Positions 17,895 through 25,771 of a DNA stretch of 34,998 nt are shown here, piece after piece (position 1 is the first letter of the stretch; every line of letters starts with the position of its first letter). Position numbers and translations under genes: made by a program. The notes beneath the pieces were generated by a model. That model did no database searches and was not told the DNA's origin. It saw nothing but the letters and a program-made list of their open reading frames with translations. Source of the stretch: Gemmatimonadota bacterium (GTDB lineage Bacteria > Latescibacterota > UBA2968 > UBA8231); NCBI GenBank assembly GCA_018672475.1, contig JABHFS010000104.1:1-34998 (forward strand), in the 5' to 3' direction.

Positions 17895-20471
17895 TCAATA
17901 GGCCACGTGCAATAAGCGCTGTATGCCCGTTTGCTGCACCTGCGAGTCCGAATCGACATCGATCTTTATACGCAGGATATAAATCCCTGGTGGGACCACC
18001 CGCCCACGCTCATCATCCGCCGCCCAGTCGATTGAATACTTACCCGCCACAATCGGCTTCTGGACATCCAGTATCCGCACTGCCCGACCGCTCAGATCAT
18101 AGATCTGCACCTTTACCGGGCGCACCCCGCTCAACCTGCGCACGGTAAAATCGAAGGTCATCGCGTCGTTGACTCCATCGCCATTCGGCGTCACAACCGC
18201 CGGTTGAATCTGCACGTCGCCCAAGACCTTGTTGTCCAGCACTGAAGCCAGAATCTGCAGCCCTTGCGTCTTGGCCAGTTCGGTCACATCCCCAGGGTCA
18301 ACCTGTTGCCACGAATTTTCCAGGGACGAATTGCCCATCGCCGCCTGTAAGACGATACCGGTCGAGAAAAGAGCCGTAGTAAACTTCACCTCGATCAAAT
18401 CGGTCTGCCCTCCCTGCTGCACCAAGCGATCAAGGCGCAACCAGAGCGAGTCGGAACGCGTCTGCATCACCTGCACATCGGCCAACTGCTCGGCCTCGCC
18501 GTTTTCCCACTGCGACAAGCTGCCCAGACGCAGCGAAGAAAATGCCAATGACATATCCGGCGGGGTGCGCACCAGAATCTCGTCGAAACCAAGATCCAGT
18601 GGCGCAAAAATCGGTTTGATGAACAGCGAAACTTCCTGCGGCTCGCCTAGACGTTCGAAAACTCCAATGTCCAATTCCCCCTGCAACTGTTGTGCTACAG
18701 GCGGGTTGAAGTTCAGCCGAATGGAGCGCAGCGCGGCGGCGCTCATCGGATCTTGCGTCCTCAACCGGGCACGCATCAGCAAGAATTCGCGCGGGCTAGG
18801 GGAAGCGATCGGATCGCCGGATTGGGCATAGGGCGCACTCCAATTGCTCCAGTCGGCACCGGCCACCTCCAACGTGTCAATCCGTCCTTTTTTGAAGAAA
18901 CCCAGTTTCTCGTATTTGCCCGCGGCGACTTCGACGCCGCCGCTGTCGTAATAGCGATAATCATCGGCCACCTCGTTGCCGGTGCGAGTTTGTATCTCTA
19001 TAGAGGTGCCCTCAGGCGTGTCTGCATCCCATTCGATGGACACCAAATTCTTGGCGCCCTGCAGCGGGATCAGCCCCGACACCAGTTCCACTTCGGGATG
19101 ATGTCCTTCACCGTAGAGCTGCACTTCCCGGGGACGGGCCTTATTGCCCTCTCTGCCCGACTCACTACTGGAAAAGGGATACGCCACGCGCAAAAAACGG
19201 GCGTGGATGGGCGGGAAGGTGTTGACCTCGTGAGCCGTCCCCAGACCGCGCACCTGCTCGGGTGCAGTCCACAGCAGGCCGCCACCCGGGGCCGAGGTGC
19301 CGTCCGAAGTCTGTATTTCGTATACGTGGAAGCTAGCCCCGGACAATTGGCCACCGGCCACACTGAGGTTGTACCACATCTGTACGGTGTCCAACCAAAA
19401 GGAAGCCCCCAAATCGAATTCCAGAAAGCGCTCCCCAAAGGCCACATTGCCGATCGGAAAGGACTTGAGGTTGAAGGTCAGATAGGTGCCTTCCCCGTCG
19501 ACTAGGTTACCCACCGATCCTTCATGAGAACTTTCGGCGCTGCCATTGCGCTCTAGGACCATCCCTTGCGCAATATTCTGGCCTAGCTCGTAGACTTCCA
19601 ACTCGGCCAGGCGAGGCCGCTCGCGCCTATAATAACGGACCGCACCCTGCGCCTCGGCATCAATCGCCTCGTAGATCGCCGCCTCGACTTCCACTTCTCC
19701 CTCACCCACTTTCTTGAAGAAGGCCACGCCCCCCTTGTCTAAGCCGGTCAGTGTTTCGTATTCCTCCGCTGAGACCTCAATGCCGCGCGCACCATCACTT
19801 TCGGTAATCACGACTTGCACAAAACGCACCATGTCACCGGCAAAATCCACGCCGGCAACGGGGTCGATCAACTCTCCGCGGTCCAAATCAAATTCGAACG
19901 AACGCTGGACCTTGTTGTCACTCGGGGTCCTATAGACCTGGTGCATGGGAATATTGCCCGCGATCTGGGCCCCCTTGTCGGCATTGTCAGCAGTGAGCAC
20001 GACAAATTGCAAAAAGGGATCTCCCTGACCTTCCGGCACGAATTTCAAACCGATATTAGTGGCATTGATCAAGCGCCCCAGATCAATCTGGAACCACCAG
20101 TCGCGCAACGGGCTATCCGGATCCGGCTCCCAATAGGTCGTTTCGTCCCCGTCGAACAAATTGGCGACAGCATCGGGGTTTGACCCGGCTTCGATCGCAT
20201 CGAGAATGCTCGTATTGGCGGGGTCTTCGGCCGTGCGTTGCAGATGATCGAGAATATCCAATACGGCGTTGTTGCCTTTTTCTACAAAAGCCGGTACGAC
20301 CTCCCCATTAGCAGCAACATTCAAGGTCCCCTCGACAAATTTCCAATTGCGCCAATGGGCCTGCGTATTGATGGCGACATGATCCGACTCCAGGGCATGA
20401 TTCTGCCCCCAGGCAGGACCGAGCAAACCGACATAGAGACCCAGCGTGATTGCGATCTTTCTGCTCACCAT
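17895..20471 (-). CDS. secreted discoidin-like protein with C-terminal FlgD-Ig domain, paralogue B
   Basis: A protein of about 858 residues. I place the start at ATG 20471 rather than at the longer frame to 20621, because AGGAG lies eight bases upstream and the leader MVSRKIAITLGLYVGLLGPA (cleavage near WGQ) is a proper signal peptide. The longer version would overlap the preceding gene by 121 bp. A discoidin-like region includes NLFDGDETTYWEPDPDSPLR, WWFQIDLGRLINATNIGLKF and FVQVVITESDGARGIEVS. A second one follows (RFLEFDLGASFWLDTVQMWY ... RFLRVAYPFSSSESGREG), so this copy has at least two. The end is an FlgD-Ig domain: VVTPNGDGVNDAMTFDFTV, VQIYDLSGRAVRIL, VPPGIYILRIKIDV and LLHVAY. It follows paralogue A by 29 bp. 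The role is inferred to be surface binding or structure; no catalytic motif is seen. Confidence 0.83.
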   Translation of the reverse strand: MVSRKIAITLGLYVGLLGPAWGQNHALESDHVAINTQAHWRNWKFVEGTLNVAANGEVVPAFVEKGNNAVLDILDHLQRTAEDPANTSILDAIEAGSNPDAVANLFDGDETTYWEPDPDSPLRDWWFQIDLGRLINATNIGLKFVPEGQGDPFLQFVVLTADNADKGAQIAGNIPMHQVYRTPSDNKVQRSFEFDLDRGELIDPVAGVDFAGDMVRFVQVVITESDGARGIEVSAEEYETLTGLDKGGVAFFKKVGEGEVEVEAAIYEAIDAEAQGAVRYYRRERPRLAELEVYELGQNIAQGMVLERNGSAESSHEGSVGNLVDGEGTYLTFNLKSFPIGNVAFGERFLEFDLGASFWLDTVQMWYNLSVAGGQLSGASFHVYEIQTSDGTSAPGGGLLWTAPEQVRGLGTAHEVNTFPPIHARFLRVAYPFSSSESGREGNKARPREVQLYGEGHHPEVELVSGLIPLQGAKNLVSIEWDADTPEGTSIEIQTRTGNEVADDYRYYDSGGVEVAAGKYEKLGFFKKGRIDTLEVAGADWSNWSAPYAQSGDPIASPSPREFLLMRARLRTQDPMSAAALRSIRLNFNPPVAQQLQGELDIGVFERLGEPQEVSLFIKPIFAPLDLGFDEILVRTPPDMSLAFSSLRLGSLSQWENGEAEQLADVQVMQTRSDSLWLRLDRLVQQGGQTDLIEVKFTTALFSTGIVLQAAMGNSSLENSWQQVDPGDVTELAKTQGLQILASVLDNKVLGDVQIQPAVVTPNGDGVNDAMTFDFTVRRLSGVRPVKVQIYDLSGRAVRILDVQKPIVAGKYSIDWAADDERGRVVPPGIYILRIKIDVDSDSQVQQTGIQRLLHVAY

Positions 20472-20500
20472 AGCCGAAGCTCCTGAGATAAACCAGCCAT

Positions 20501-22504
20501 TTAATAGGCGACCGATACTACGCCCGAGCGCTGCTGTCGACCCTCTTCGGCCTCGGCCTCGACGCGGCAAATGTAGATCCCGGGACTCACGCGCTGCCCA
20601 CTGCCATCCAACCCGTCCCACTGCCGCACATGGCGACCGGCGACATCGAAGCCATCATACACCTGCCGCACCAATCTGCCCGCCAGATCTCGTATCTCTA
20701 CGAGTAGTGGAGTCGGCGCGACCAGCTTGAGCAGATCATAGGAAATATCCAACCCATCGTTGATACCATCGCCATTCGGCGTGAAAACGCCTCCGTCCAG
20801 ATCCAGCGAACTCAAGATCTGGGAGCTCAGCGAAAAGGCCTGGACCGAGAGGGTATTGCCATCCCGCAGCGCCGTGGCGTCACCTACTTGCACCGGCTGC
20901 TGGATATCGCCAGGGATCTCGCTATTGAAGACGTGGCCGGCGAAGGTCGCCCCGAAGCGGAAGATTTCGCCGTTGAAATCCACTTCTACGACTTCTTCAG
21001 TGCGGTCGATATCGATCTTCGGCACGCCCACCACTAGGCGATCCGGCCCTTCTTCGACGCGGGTGAACTCCACGTCCTCGCCACCGATGCGGACGGCGTT
21101 CACGCCCACCAGGCGCCCGCCCTTGGCGGCGATCTCGACGTGGTCGAAGCCCGGGTCGTCGAGGCCGACGGTGGGCCGAATGGCGTAGGTGAATTGCGTC
21201 ACCTCGGCCGGTGGCACCTGCCAGGGGTCGATTTCACCCACCAGCGCCGTGACCGCCGGGGGCGAGGCCGTCCATTCCAGGTAGTCCAACTGCCCGCCGT
21301 CAGCGATCTCCGAGGCAAAGTCCATCTGAAACTGGACGTAGCGGCGCGGCTTGCTCGCCGCAAATTTAATCCCCGCGCTATCGGCAAAATCATAGTTCGT
21401 CGACCAGAATTCCCAGTTATCGGCGTCGCGGGTAATTTTGCCGCGCTCCGAGGTTTCCAACCGCTGGTAGGCGCGCAGGGTCAGCGGGTCGCCGTCGCTG
21501 TCGTAGACCACCTGCTCGTCGCCCCTGAGCGTTTTGCGCCAATAAATATTGGGATCGGTATCACTGCCGCTCTGGCTGCGGATGTCGACTTTGGCGGCGG
21601 CGTCTTTGTGCCCCGACCAGCGCAGCGCGCCCAGCGTAACCTCGCGCCCCAGGTCGAGGATATTTGAGGTGTAGGAGGCGTTGGGCACGTAGCCGGGGGC
21701 GAAAATCTCGATTTCGGAGATCTCCCAGTCGCGGAACTGCTGCGAGGGCACGTGGAGAGTCACGTGACGGATGTAATCGCCAGTGAGTTCGACTTCGACC
21801 GTGGACAAGGTGTTTTCCTGCACCTCCAAAAATGGTTGGAAGTACAGGTCCAAGAAATTCCAGAGCAAGCGGTGATCCCGGCCAACGAAGTCAAGGCAGT
21901 TGTCGGTGCGCCCCGCGCCGCAGAGATCGACGCTGCTGATGCCCGCCTCGTCGTTGGTCAGGGCGTTGGTCCAGAGGTGAAAATGCTCGATGTAGTTGGC
22001 CTCGTTGCCGGCGCGGGTGGAAAAGCGGATGCGATCCACCGCGAACAAGCCACCGAGGTCGACGAGAAAACTCTTACCATAGCGCTGGCCACGCACTCTG
22101 ACCGGGGCGCTGCCTTTTTCCTCGTAATACGCCGTCGCGGGGTCTCCATCGCTGACAAAGGAGGTTTCGTCCGCCTCTACCCATCCAGGGCAGGTTCCGC
22201 AGGTTCCTCCCCCAGTGTTGACATAGCCGCCGCGCTCCCCGACGGTCTCCACCAAATTCTGGTCCGGCGTAAAGAATAGCGGGGAAATGCCCCCGGCCTC
22301 GATCGTCATTGACTCGCCCGCCCCCTGCAATTTGGCATCGAGATCCGCCCAGCTGAATTGGACGAAGTCAGCGCCGCCCTCGGTGACTTCCGGCGGCGGG
22401 GGCGCACCCTCGCCGCCCAACCGGTAGACGGTCAACCCCGCAACCGGGGTGCCCACTATCCCGACCAGCAACAGCGCAGCCAACATACAACGGCCTACGA
22501 CCAT
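20501..22504 (-). CDS. secreted discoidin-like protein with C-terminal FlgD-Ig domain, paralogue A
   Basis: About 667 residues, the first gene of the surface locus. Start chosen at ATG 22504 (leader MVVGRCMLAALLLVGIVGTP, cleavage near VAG) with GGGGGAG upstream; the frame is open further to 22585 but that part crosses the terminator hairpin. A discoidin-like segment includes FVSDGDPATAYYEEKGSAPV, FLVDLGGLFAVDRIRFSTRA and DYIRHVTLHVPSQQFRDWEI; it is followed by YTSNILDLGREVTLGALRW, the block shared with paralogue C. Cysteine-rich CGTCPGW near residue 107 and a further Cys pair could form disulfides. The C-terminal FlgD-Ig domain reads VFTPNGDGINDGLDISYDL, IRDLAGRLVRQVYDG, WDGLDGSGQRVSPGIYICRV and VVSVAY. 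The three paralogues keep the same order of parts but differ strongly in sequence, so the duplications are old. Confidence 0.83.
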   Translation of the reverse strand: MVVGRCMLAALLLVGIVGTPVAGLTVYRLGGEGAPPPPEVTEGGADFVQFSWADLDAKLQGAGESMTIEAGGISPLFFTPDQNLVETVGERGGYVNTGGGTCGTCPGWVEADETSFVSDGDPATAYYEEKGSAPVRVRGQRYGKSFLVDLGGLFAVDRIRFSTRAGNEANYIEHFHLWTNALTNDEAGISSVDLCGAGRTDNCLDFVGRDHRLLWNFLDLYFQPFLEVQENTLSTVEVELTGDYIRHVTLHVPSQQFRDWEISEIEIFAPGYVPNASYTSNILDLGREVTLGALRWSGHKDAAAKVDIRSQSGSDTDPNIYWRKTLRGDEQVVYDSDGDPLTLRAYQRLETSERGKITRDADNWEFWSTNYDFADSAGIKFAASKPRRYVQFQMDFASEIADGGQLDYLEWTASPPAVTALVGEIDPWQVPPAEVTQFTYAIRPTVGLDDPGFDHVEIAAKGGRLVGVNAVRIGGEDVEFTRVEEGPDRLVVGVPKIDIDRTEEVVEVDFNGEIFRFGATFAGHVFNSEIPGDIQQPVQVGDATALRDGNTLSVQAFSLSSQILSSLDLDGGVFTPNGDGINDGLDISYDLLKLVAPTPLLVEIRDLAGRLVRQVYDGFDVAGRHVRQWDGLDGSGQRVSPGIYICRVEAEAEEGRQQRSGVVSVAY

Positions 22505-22568
22505 AACGGCGTCTCCCCCAGGGGGTGCAAAGTGTTTTACGGAAAACTTAAAGCACAAAAAGTCTGAA

Positions 22569-22593
22569 GGGGAGATGCAAAGCACACCTCCCC
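22569..22593 (-). terminator. intrinsic terminator after the 22637-23590 gene
   Basis: On the minus strand GGGGAGGTG (rc of 22585-22593) pairs with CATCTCCCC (rc of 22569-22577), eight of nine pairs, around a 7-base loop, and a TTTTT run begins about nine bases later. It would end most transcripts of the CBM9-like gene just before the surface locus, so that locus may depend on read-through or its own promoter. Confidence 0.5.
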
Positions 22594-22636
22594 TCCAGAT
22601 CTATTCACGGTTCGTTAACGCTTGTTGCGGATCGAG

Positions 22637-23590
22637 CTACTGGATATAAACAGCCTTGATCCGGCCCCAGCTATCATCTTCCACCGCTGTCGGAACATTG
22701 CTGAAATCCACGCGGGGATCGATCGGCGCCAAGAGGAAATCCGAGCAGTTGCCGCAGTCGAACCACATCTGGATGTTGGGGTTGATACCCCAGCCGCCAT
22801 CGCTGGCGCCGCCATTGTCTTCCTCAGCGGAATCCATATCGTGCACCACCCAACCCAAACCGATGGTATTGCCCTCGGTAAAGGTGTGGATCTGGCTGTC
22901 ATCGGGACCGATCCAGTGGAAATCGTCCCAGGCCGCCGACATCATCTCGATGCGCGCAGTGACTTCACCCGAGTTGACTTGGCCGTCCAATTGGAAACCA
23001 TAGTCGCCCCACGGGGCTTCGTCGTGCCAGGTCGAATTGCTGTTGAAAAACCACTTCCAACCGACGGCGCGATTGGCATCGGGCATTTCGGGCCAGACGC
23101 AGTGCGCGTTCTGGGCAAAACGACCCTGGTTGCGCTGAAGCTCGTCTGCATCTTCGAAATCATCGGCCAAGGCGAAGTGCTGCTCACCACCGTGGTCCGC
23201 GTCGATCATGATTTCCCAGCTGTCATCACCGGCGGCAACAGCGCCGACGCCATTGCGATCCCAGTAATTGTCGAAACGCTCCATCATGAAATAGAGACGG
23301 TTCGTGCCCGCGCTCCAACCAGCAACGACGCGAAAAGACAGGTTGCTCTCGTCGTTTTCCTGGCCCAAACCGAGATAGTACTCGAAATGGGAATCAAAGG
23401 GCACGTAATAATCTTCGGGCACGATATCCCATTCGGAAAGATCGCCGTCCAAAGTGGGCTCCTGACCGGCGGGCCACTGGAACAACGTGGCCGAGTCGAT
23501 GCCCGGAATCGGCACGTGCGCCGATACTACACTGGCCTGCAGCATAATGCCGACGGCCAACATACTTGCAACACTTAAAACTTTCTTCAT
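22637..23590 (-). CDS. secreted CBM9-like protein
   Basis: A 317-residue exported protein with signal peptide MKKVLSVASMLAVGIMLQAS (cleavage near VSA|HVPIP) and ribosome-binding site GAGGTGG eight bases before ATG 23590. The mature part starts LFQWPAGQEPTLDGDLSEWD followed by IVPEDYYVPF, then VVAGWSAGTNRLYFMMERFD and NYWDRN: the same sandwich signature as the 2484-3575 protein, but without a PKD domain. Trp- and Asp-rich segments (WIGPDDSQIHTFTEGNTIGL, MWFDCGNCSDFLLAP) suit carbohydrate or calcium binding. A CGNC pair may form a disulfide. It is transcribed away from the AraC-type regulator, with which it shares a 240-bp AT-rich intergenic region, and a terminator follows it, so it is probably a separately controlled, possibly highly expressed capture protein. 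No catalytic function is evident. Confidence 0.8.
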   Translation of the reverse strand: MKKVLSVASMLAVGIMLQASVVSAHVPIPGIDSATLFQWPAGQEPTLDGDLSEWDIVPEDYYVPFDSHFEYYLGLGQENDESNLSFRVVAGWSAGTNRLYFMMERFDNYWDRNGVGAVAAGDDSWEIMIDADHGGEQHFALADDFEDADELQRNQGRFAQNAHCVWPEMPDANRAVGWKWFFNSNSTWHDEAPWGDYGFQLDGQVNSGEVTARIEMMSAAWDDFHWIGPDDSQIHTFTEGNTIGLGWVVHDMDSAEEDNGGASDGGWGINPNIQMWFDCGNCSDFLLAPIDPRVDFSNVPTAVEDDSWGRIKAVYIQ

Positions 23591-23750
23591 AAAGCAACCA
23601 CCTCACTGGTTCGTGGTTAGGATATTATTAACTCAAAAAGAAGATGAATTTATAAAGCCAATTTCAGCTTTTGTTTCCTTCTTTTAAGAGCTAATACAAT
23701 TGTCAAAACATTACATGAAATTAAGCTACCATATATAGCAAGGCAAAACC

Positions 23751-23779
23751 TTGACAAAATGGCCAAACAATAGCATTAT
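23751..23779 (+). promoter_or_regulatory. putative sigma-70-type promoter of the AraC-family gene
   Basis: A perfect -35 hexamer TTGACA at 23751-23756, a 17-base spacer and CATTAT at 23774-23779 (four of six matches to TATAAT, with the key second A and final T). It would start transcription near 23786, about 45 bases before the ATG at 23831. The surrounding 23591-23830 region between the divergent genes is markedly AT-rich and contains three CAAAA-centred repeats (near 23703, 23743 and 23754) that could be regulator sites; this is weak evidence. Confidence 0.5.
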
Positions 23780-23830
23780 CTCGCCATCGACCTATCTGCT
23801 GCCAATTTAGCGTAAATCCCTGTTTATTCT

Positions 23831-24793
23831 ATGACAAAAAAATTAGATATCAACACACCGCATAAAGAAATACCAATAAATATAGGCGATGAATCTATGG
23901 CCACCTGGTTTCAGGTGCCCTACCAAAGCATCGTCACCCGCCGTGAAACAAATCAATGCAATCGCGCCCTGCACAAGCATGATTTTATCGAGCTGGTCAT
24001 CATCCTCAACGGCCAGGGCACCCATATTATTGAAGATGCTCACCACTCCGTTCAGGCCGGCGATACTTTCGTCGTAGCTCCTAATATCCAACACGCCTAC
24101 GCTGATACGAATAACCTGGGCCTGTTCAATATCCTTATTCGCAATCAGTACCTACAGACGCTGAATCACGAATACATCAGTATGCCCGGTTTTTACGCGC
24201 TCTTTCTATTAGAACCTAGAATGCGGGCAATGCATCAATTCAAGAGCCAGCTACAGTTGTCGCCACAGGCCTTGGCAGAGATCGGCGATTGGATAAACTG
24301 TCTCGAAGTCGAAGCACAACAAACCACCCCCCTTGCCTGCTCCAGGGCCAGAGCGTTTCTCCAACTCATCGTCGGCAACCTCTGCATGCAATACGAAGCG
24401 CTGGGTTCCCTCGACAGTACCAAGCTACTGCATATCGCCAATTGCATCCGCTATATGGACAACCATCTAAACAGTTCCCTACAACTGGCCGACTTGGCGC
24501 ACGCAGCGGGCATGTCCGAGCGCTCGCTGTCGCGTAACTTCCACGCCACCATCGGCCAGAGCCCAATCGAATATCTGCTCAATATGCGCCTACAGCGCGC
24601 GGAGGAATTGCTGCTGGCTAGTCCGACACCCATCTCGCAAATCGCCTATGAGGTCGGGTTCAGCGACGCCAATTATTTTACCAGGCAGTTCCACAGGCTG
24701 AAGGGCATGTCGCCACGGACATACCGCAAGCAGTTCGAAAAACACAACATTCCGATCGAGCGACGCGAGCACAACGAGAGAAGATCCTCGTAA
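23831..24793 (+). CDS. AraC-family transcriptional regulator with N-terminal cupin sensor
   Basis: A 320-residue regulator. Residues ~44-95 form a cupin-type ligand-binding barrel (ALHKHDFIELVIILNGQGTH, VQAGDTFVVAPNIQHAYAD). Residues ~205-305 form the two helix-turn-helix motifs of the AraC family: SLQLADLAHAAGMSERSLSR then PISQIAYEVGFSDANYFTRQ, closing with the signature FHRLKGMSPRTYRKQ. The layout matches sugar-responsive members such as RhaR/RhaS and MelR, usually activators. It is divergent from the secreted CBM9-like gene and converges on the ABC-importer operon, so those and the surface locus are the natural targets, though this is inference. There is no strong Shine-Dalgarno sequence before the ATG at 23831; an internal ATG at 23897 is no better. 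Confidence 0.92.
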   Translation: MTKKLDINTPHKEIPINIGDESMATWFQVPYQSIVTRRETNQCNRALHKHDFIELVIILNGQGTHIIEDAHHSVQAGDTFVVAPNIQHAYADTNNLGLFNILIRNQYLQTLNHEYISMPGFYALFLLEPRMRAMHQFKSQLQLSPQALAEIGDWINCLEVEAQQTTPLACSRARAFLQLIVGNLCMQYEALGSLDSTKLLHIANCIRYMDNHLNSSLQLADLAHAAGMSERSLSRNFHATIGQSPIEYLLNMRLQRAEELLLASPTPISQIAYEVGFSDANYFTRQFHRLKGMSPRTYRKQFEKHNIPIERREHNERRSS

Positions 24794-24898
24794 CCTGCCA
24801 GCAGACCGGCAGCGCGCAGCACTGGTCCGGTCACCGACGAAGAATTCCGTCCTATCGCCGTTGCCCAGGCCGCCGTCTAACGAAGGCGGGTAGCGACC

Positions 24899-25771
24899 CT
24901 ATCCTTTTATCGCGCCCTGAGTGAGCCCCGCTACGTAGTATCTCATGCCGAGAGCGAAAACGACGATGAGCGGCAGCGACCCCAACACGTATCCCGCCAT
25001 CGTTTCGCCCGGTTCCAGATTGCCCTCCCCCGCAAAGAGCGTGACCCCTACCGAAAAGGTCTGGATCGCGGCGTCACTAATAGTGACGAGGGGCCATACG
25101 TAGTCGTTGTAGGCGCCGACAAAAGCGAGAATGGCCAGCGTCGCCAGAATTGGCCGACACAGGGGCAGAGCGACGCGATAGTAGAGTTGGAACTCCGAAG
25201 CCCCGTCGATGCGCGCCGCCTCGAAGAGCGATTCGGGCAGGCGCTCAAAAAAACTGCGACACAAGAAAATGCCGAACACCTGACCGCCGGAAATATAGGG
25301 AATCAGCAATACCCAACGAGTGTTGAGAAAGCCCGTCCCCCCCTGCCCCAGCCAGTCATTGCCCCCAACAAAAGGAAACTCCTTAAACCACATAAACGCA
25401 GGAATCAGCGTAAGAATTCCCGGCACCATCATCAATGCCAGGATAAGCAGAAACACCGTCTTTTTGCCGCGAAATTCAATGCGGGCAAAGACATAGCCGG
25501 AAAGCGACGAGAGCAATACCACCCCGACAATGGTACCACAGCCTACCAGTACCGTATTCCAGATATACCCTCCCAAAAAAGCCAGCGCTTTGCCATAGTA
25601 TTCGGGATGCAGTTGTTCCGGCCATGCCCAGAAGTGGTTGAGGATTTCCCCGTTGGTCTTCTGCGACATGAGCAATGTCATAAAAAATGGCAATAGAGTC
25701 AGACCTGCTAGGACCGTGAGAATCACCCCGACGAGCAACCGCTTTGCCCTTTTCTCGCCAACCCAGATCAA
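24899..25771 (-). CDS. carbohydrate ABC transporter permease, MalG type
   Basis: A 290-residue inner-membrane permease with about six transmembrane helices. The first is residues 12-34 (LLVGVILTVLAGLTLLPFFM). The ATPase-coupling EAA loop at residues 184-204 is canonical (EAARIDGASEFQLYYRVALP). The C-terminus GLTQGAIKG is typical of MalG-like subunits of the CUT1 sugar-importer family. It starts with TTG at 25771, overlapping the upstream stop as TTGA, and is supported by a strong AAGGAGG. It is the partner of the permease fused to a solute-binding protein just upstream. No ATPase gene follows; the transcript ends into the gap before the convergent AraC gene. Confidence 0.92.
   Translation of the reverse strand: MIWVGEKRAKRLLVGVILTVLAGLTLLPFFMTLLMSQKTNGEILNHFWAWPEQLHPEYYGKALAFLGGYIWNTVLVGCGTIVGVVLLSSLSGYVFARIEFRGKKTVFLLILALMMVPGILTLIPAFMWFKEFPFVGGNDWLGQGGTGFLNTRWVLLIPYISGGQVFGIFLCRSFFERLPESLFEAARIDGASEFQLYYRVALPLCRPILATLAILAFVGAYNDYVWPLVTISDAAIQTFSVGVTLFAGEGNLEPGETMAGYVLGSLPLIVVFALGMRYYVAGLTQGAIKG

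Noticed and set aside
20472..20621. N-terminal extension of the second FlgD-Ig protein to 20621
   Set aside because: The extension is Arg-rich, overlaps the upstream gene and precedes a good leader with its own ribosome-binding site.
24870..24892. CCGCC...GGCGG inverted repeat after the MalG-type permease
   Set aside because: Only five base pairs with a nine-base loop and no T run; not strong enough to call a terminator.
24794..24898. Coding-like tail (TGPVTDEEFRPIAVAQAAV then stop) on the plus strand between the AraC gene and the importer operon
   Set aside because: Too short, no start or ribosome-binding site, and no family recognised; could be chance in GC-rich DNA.
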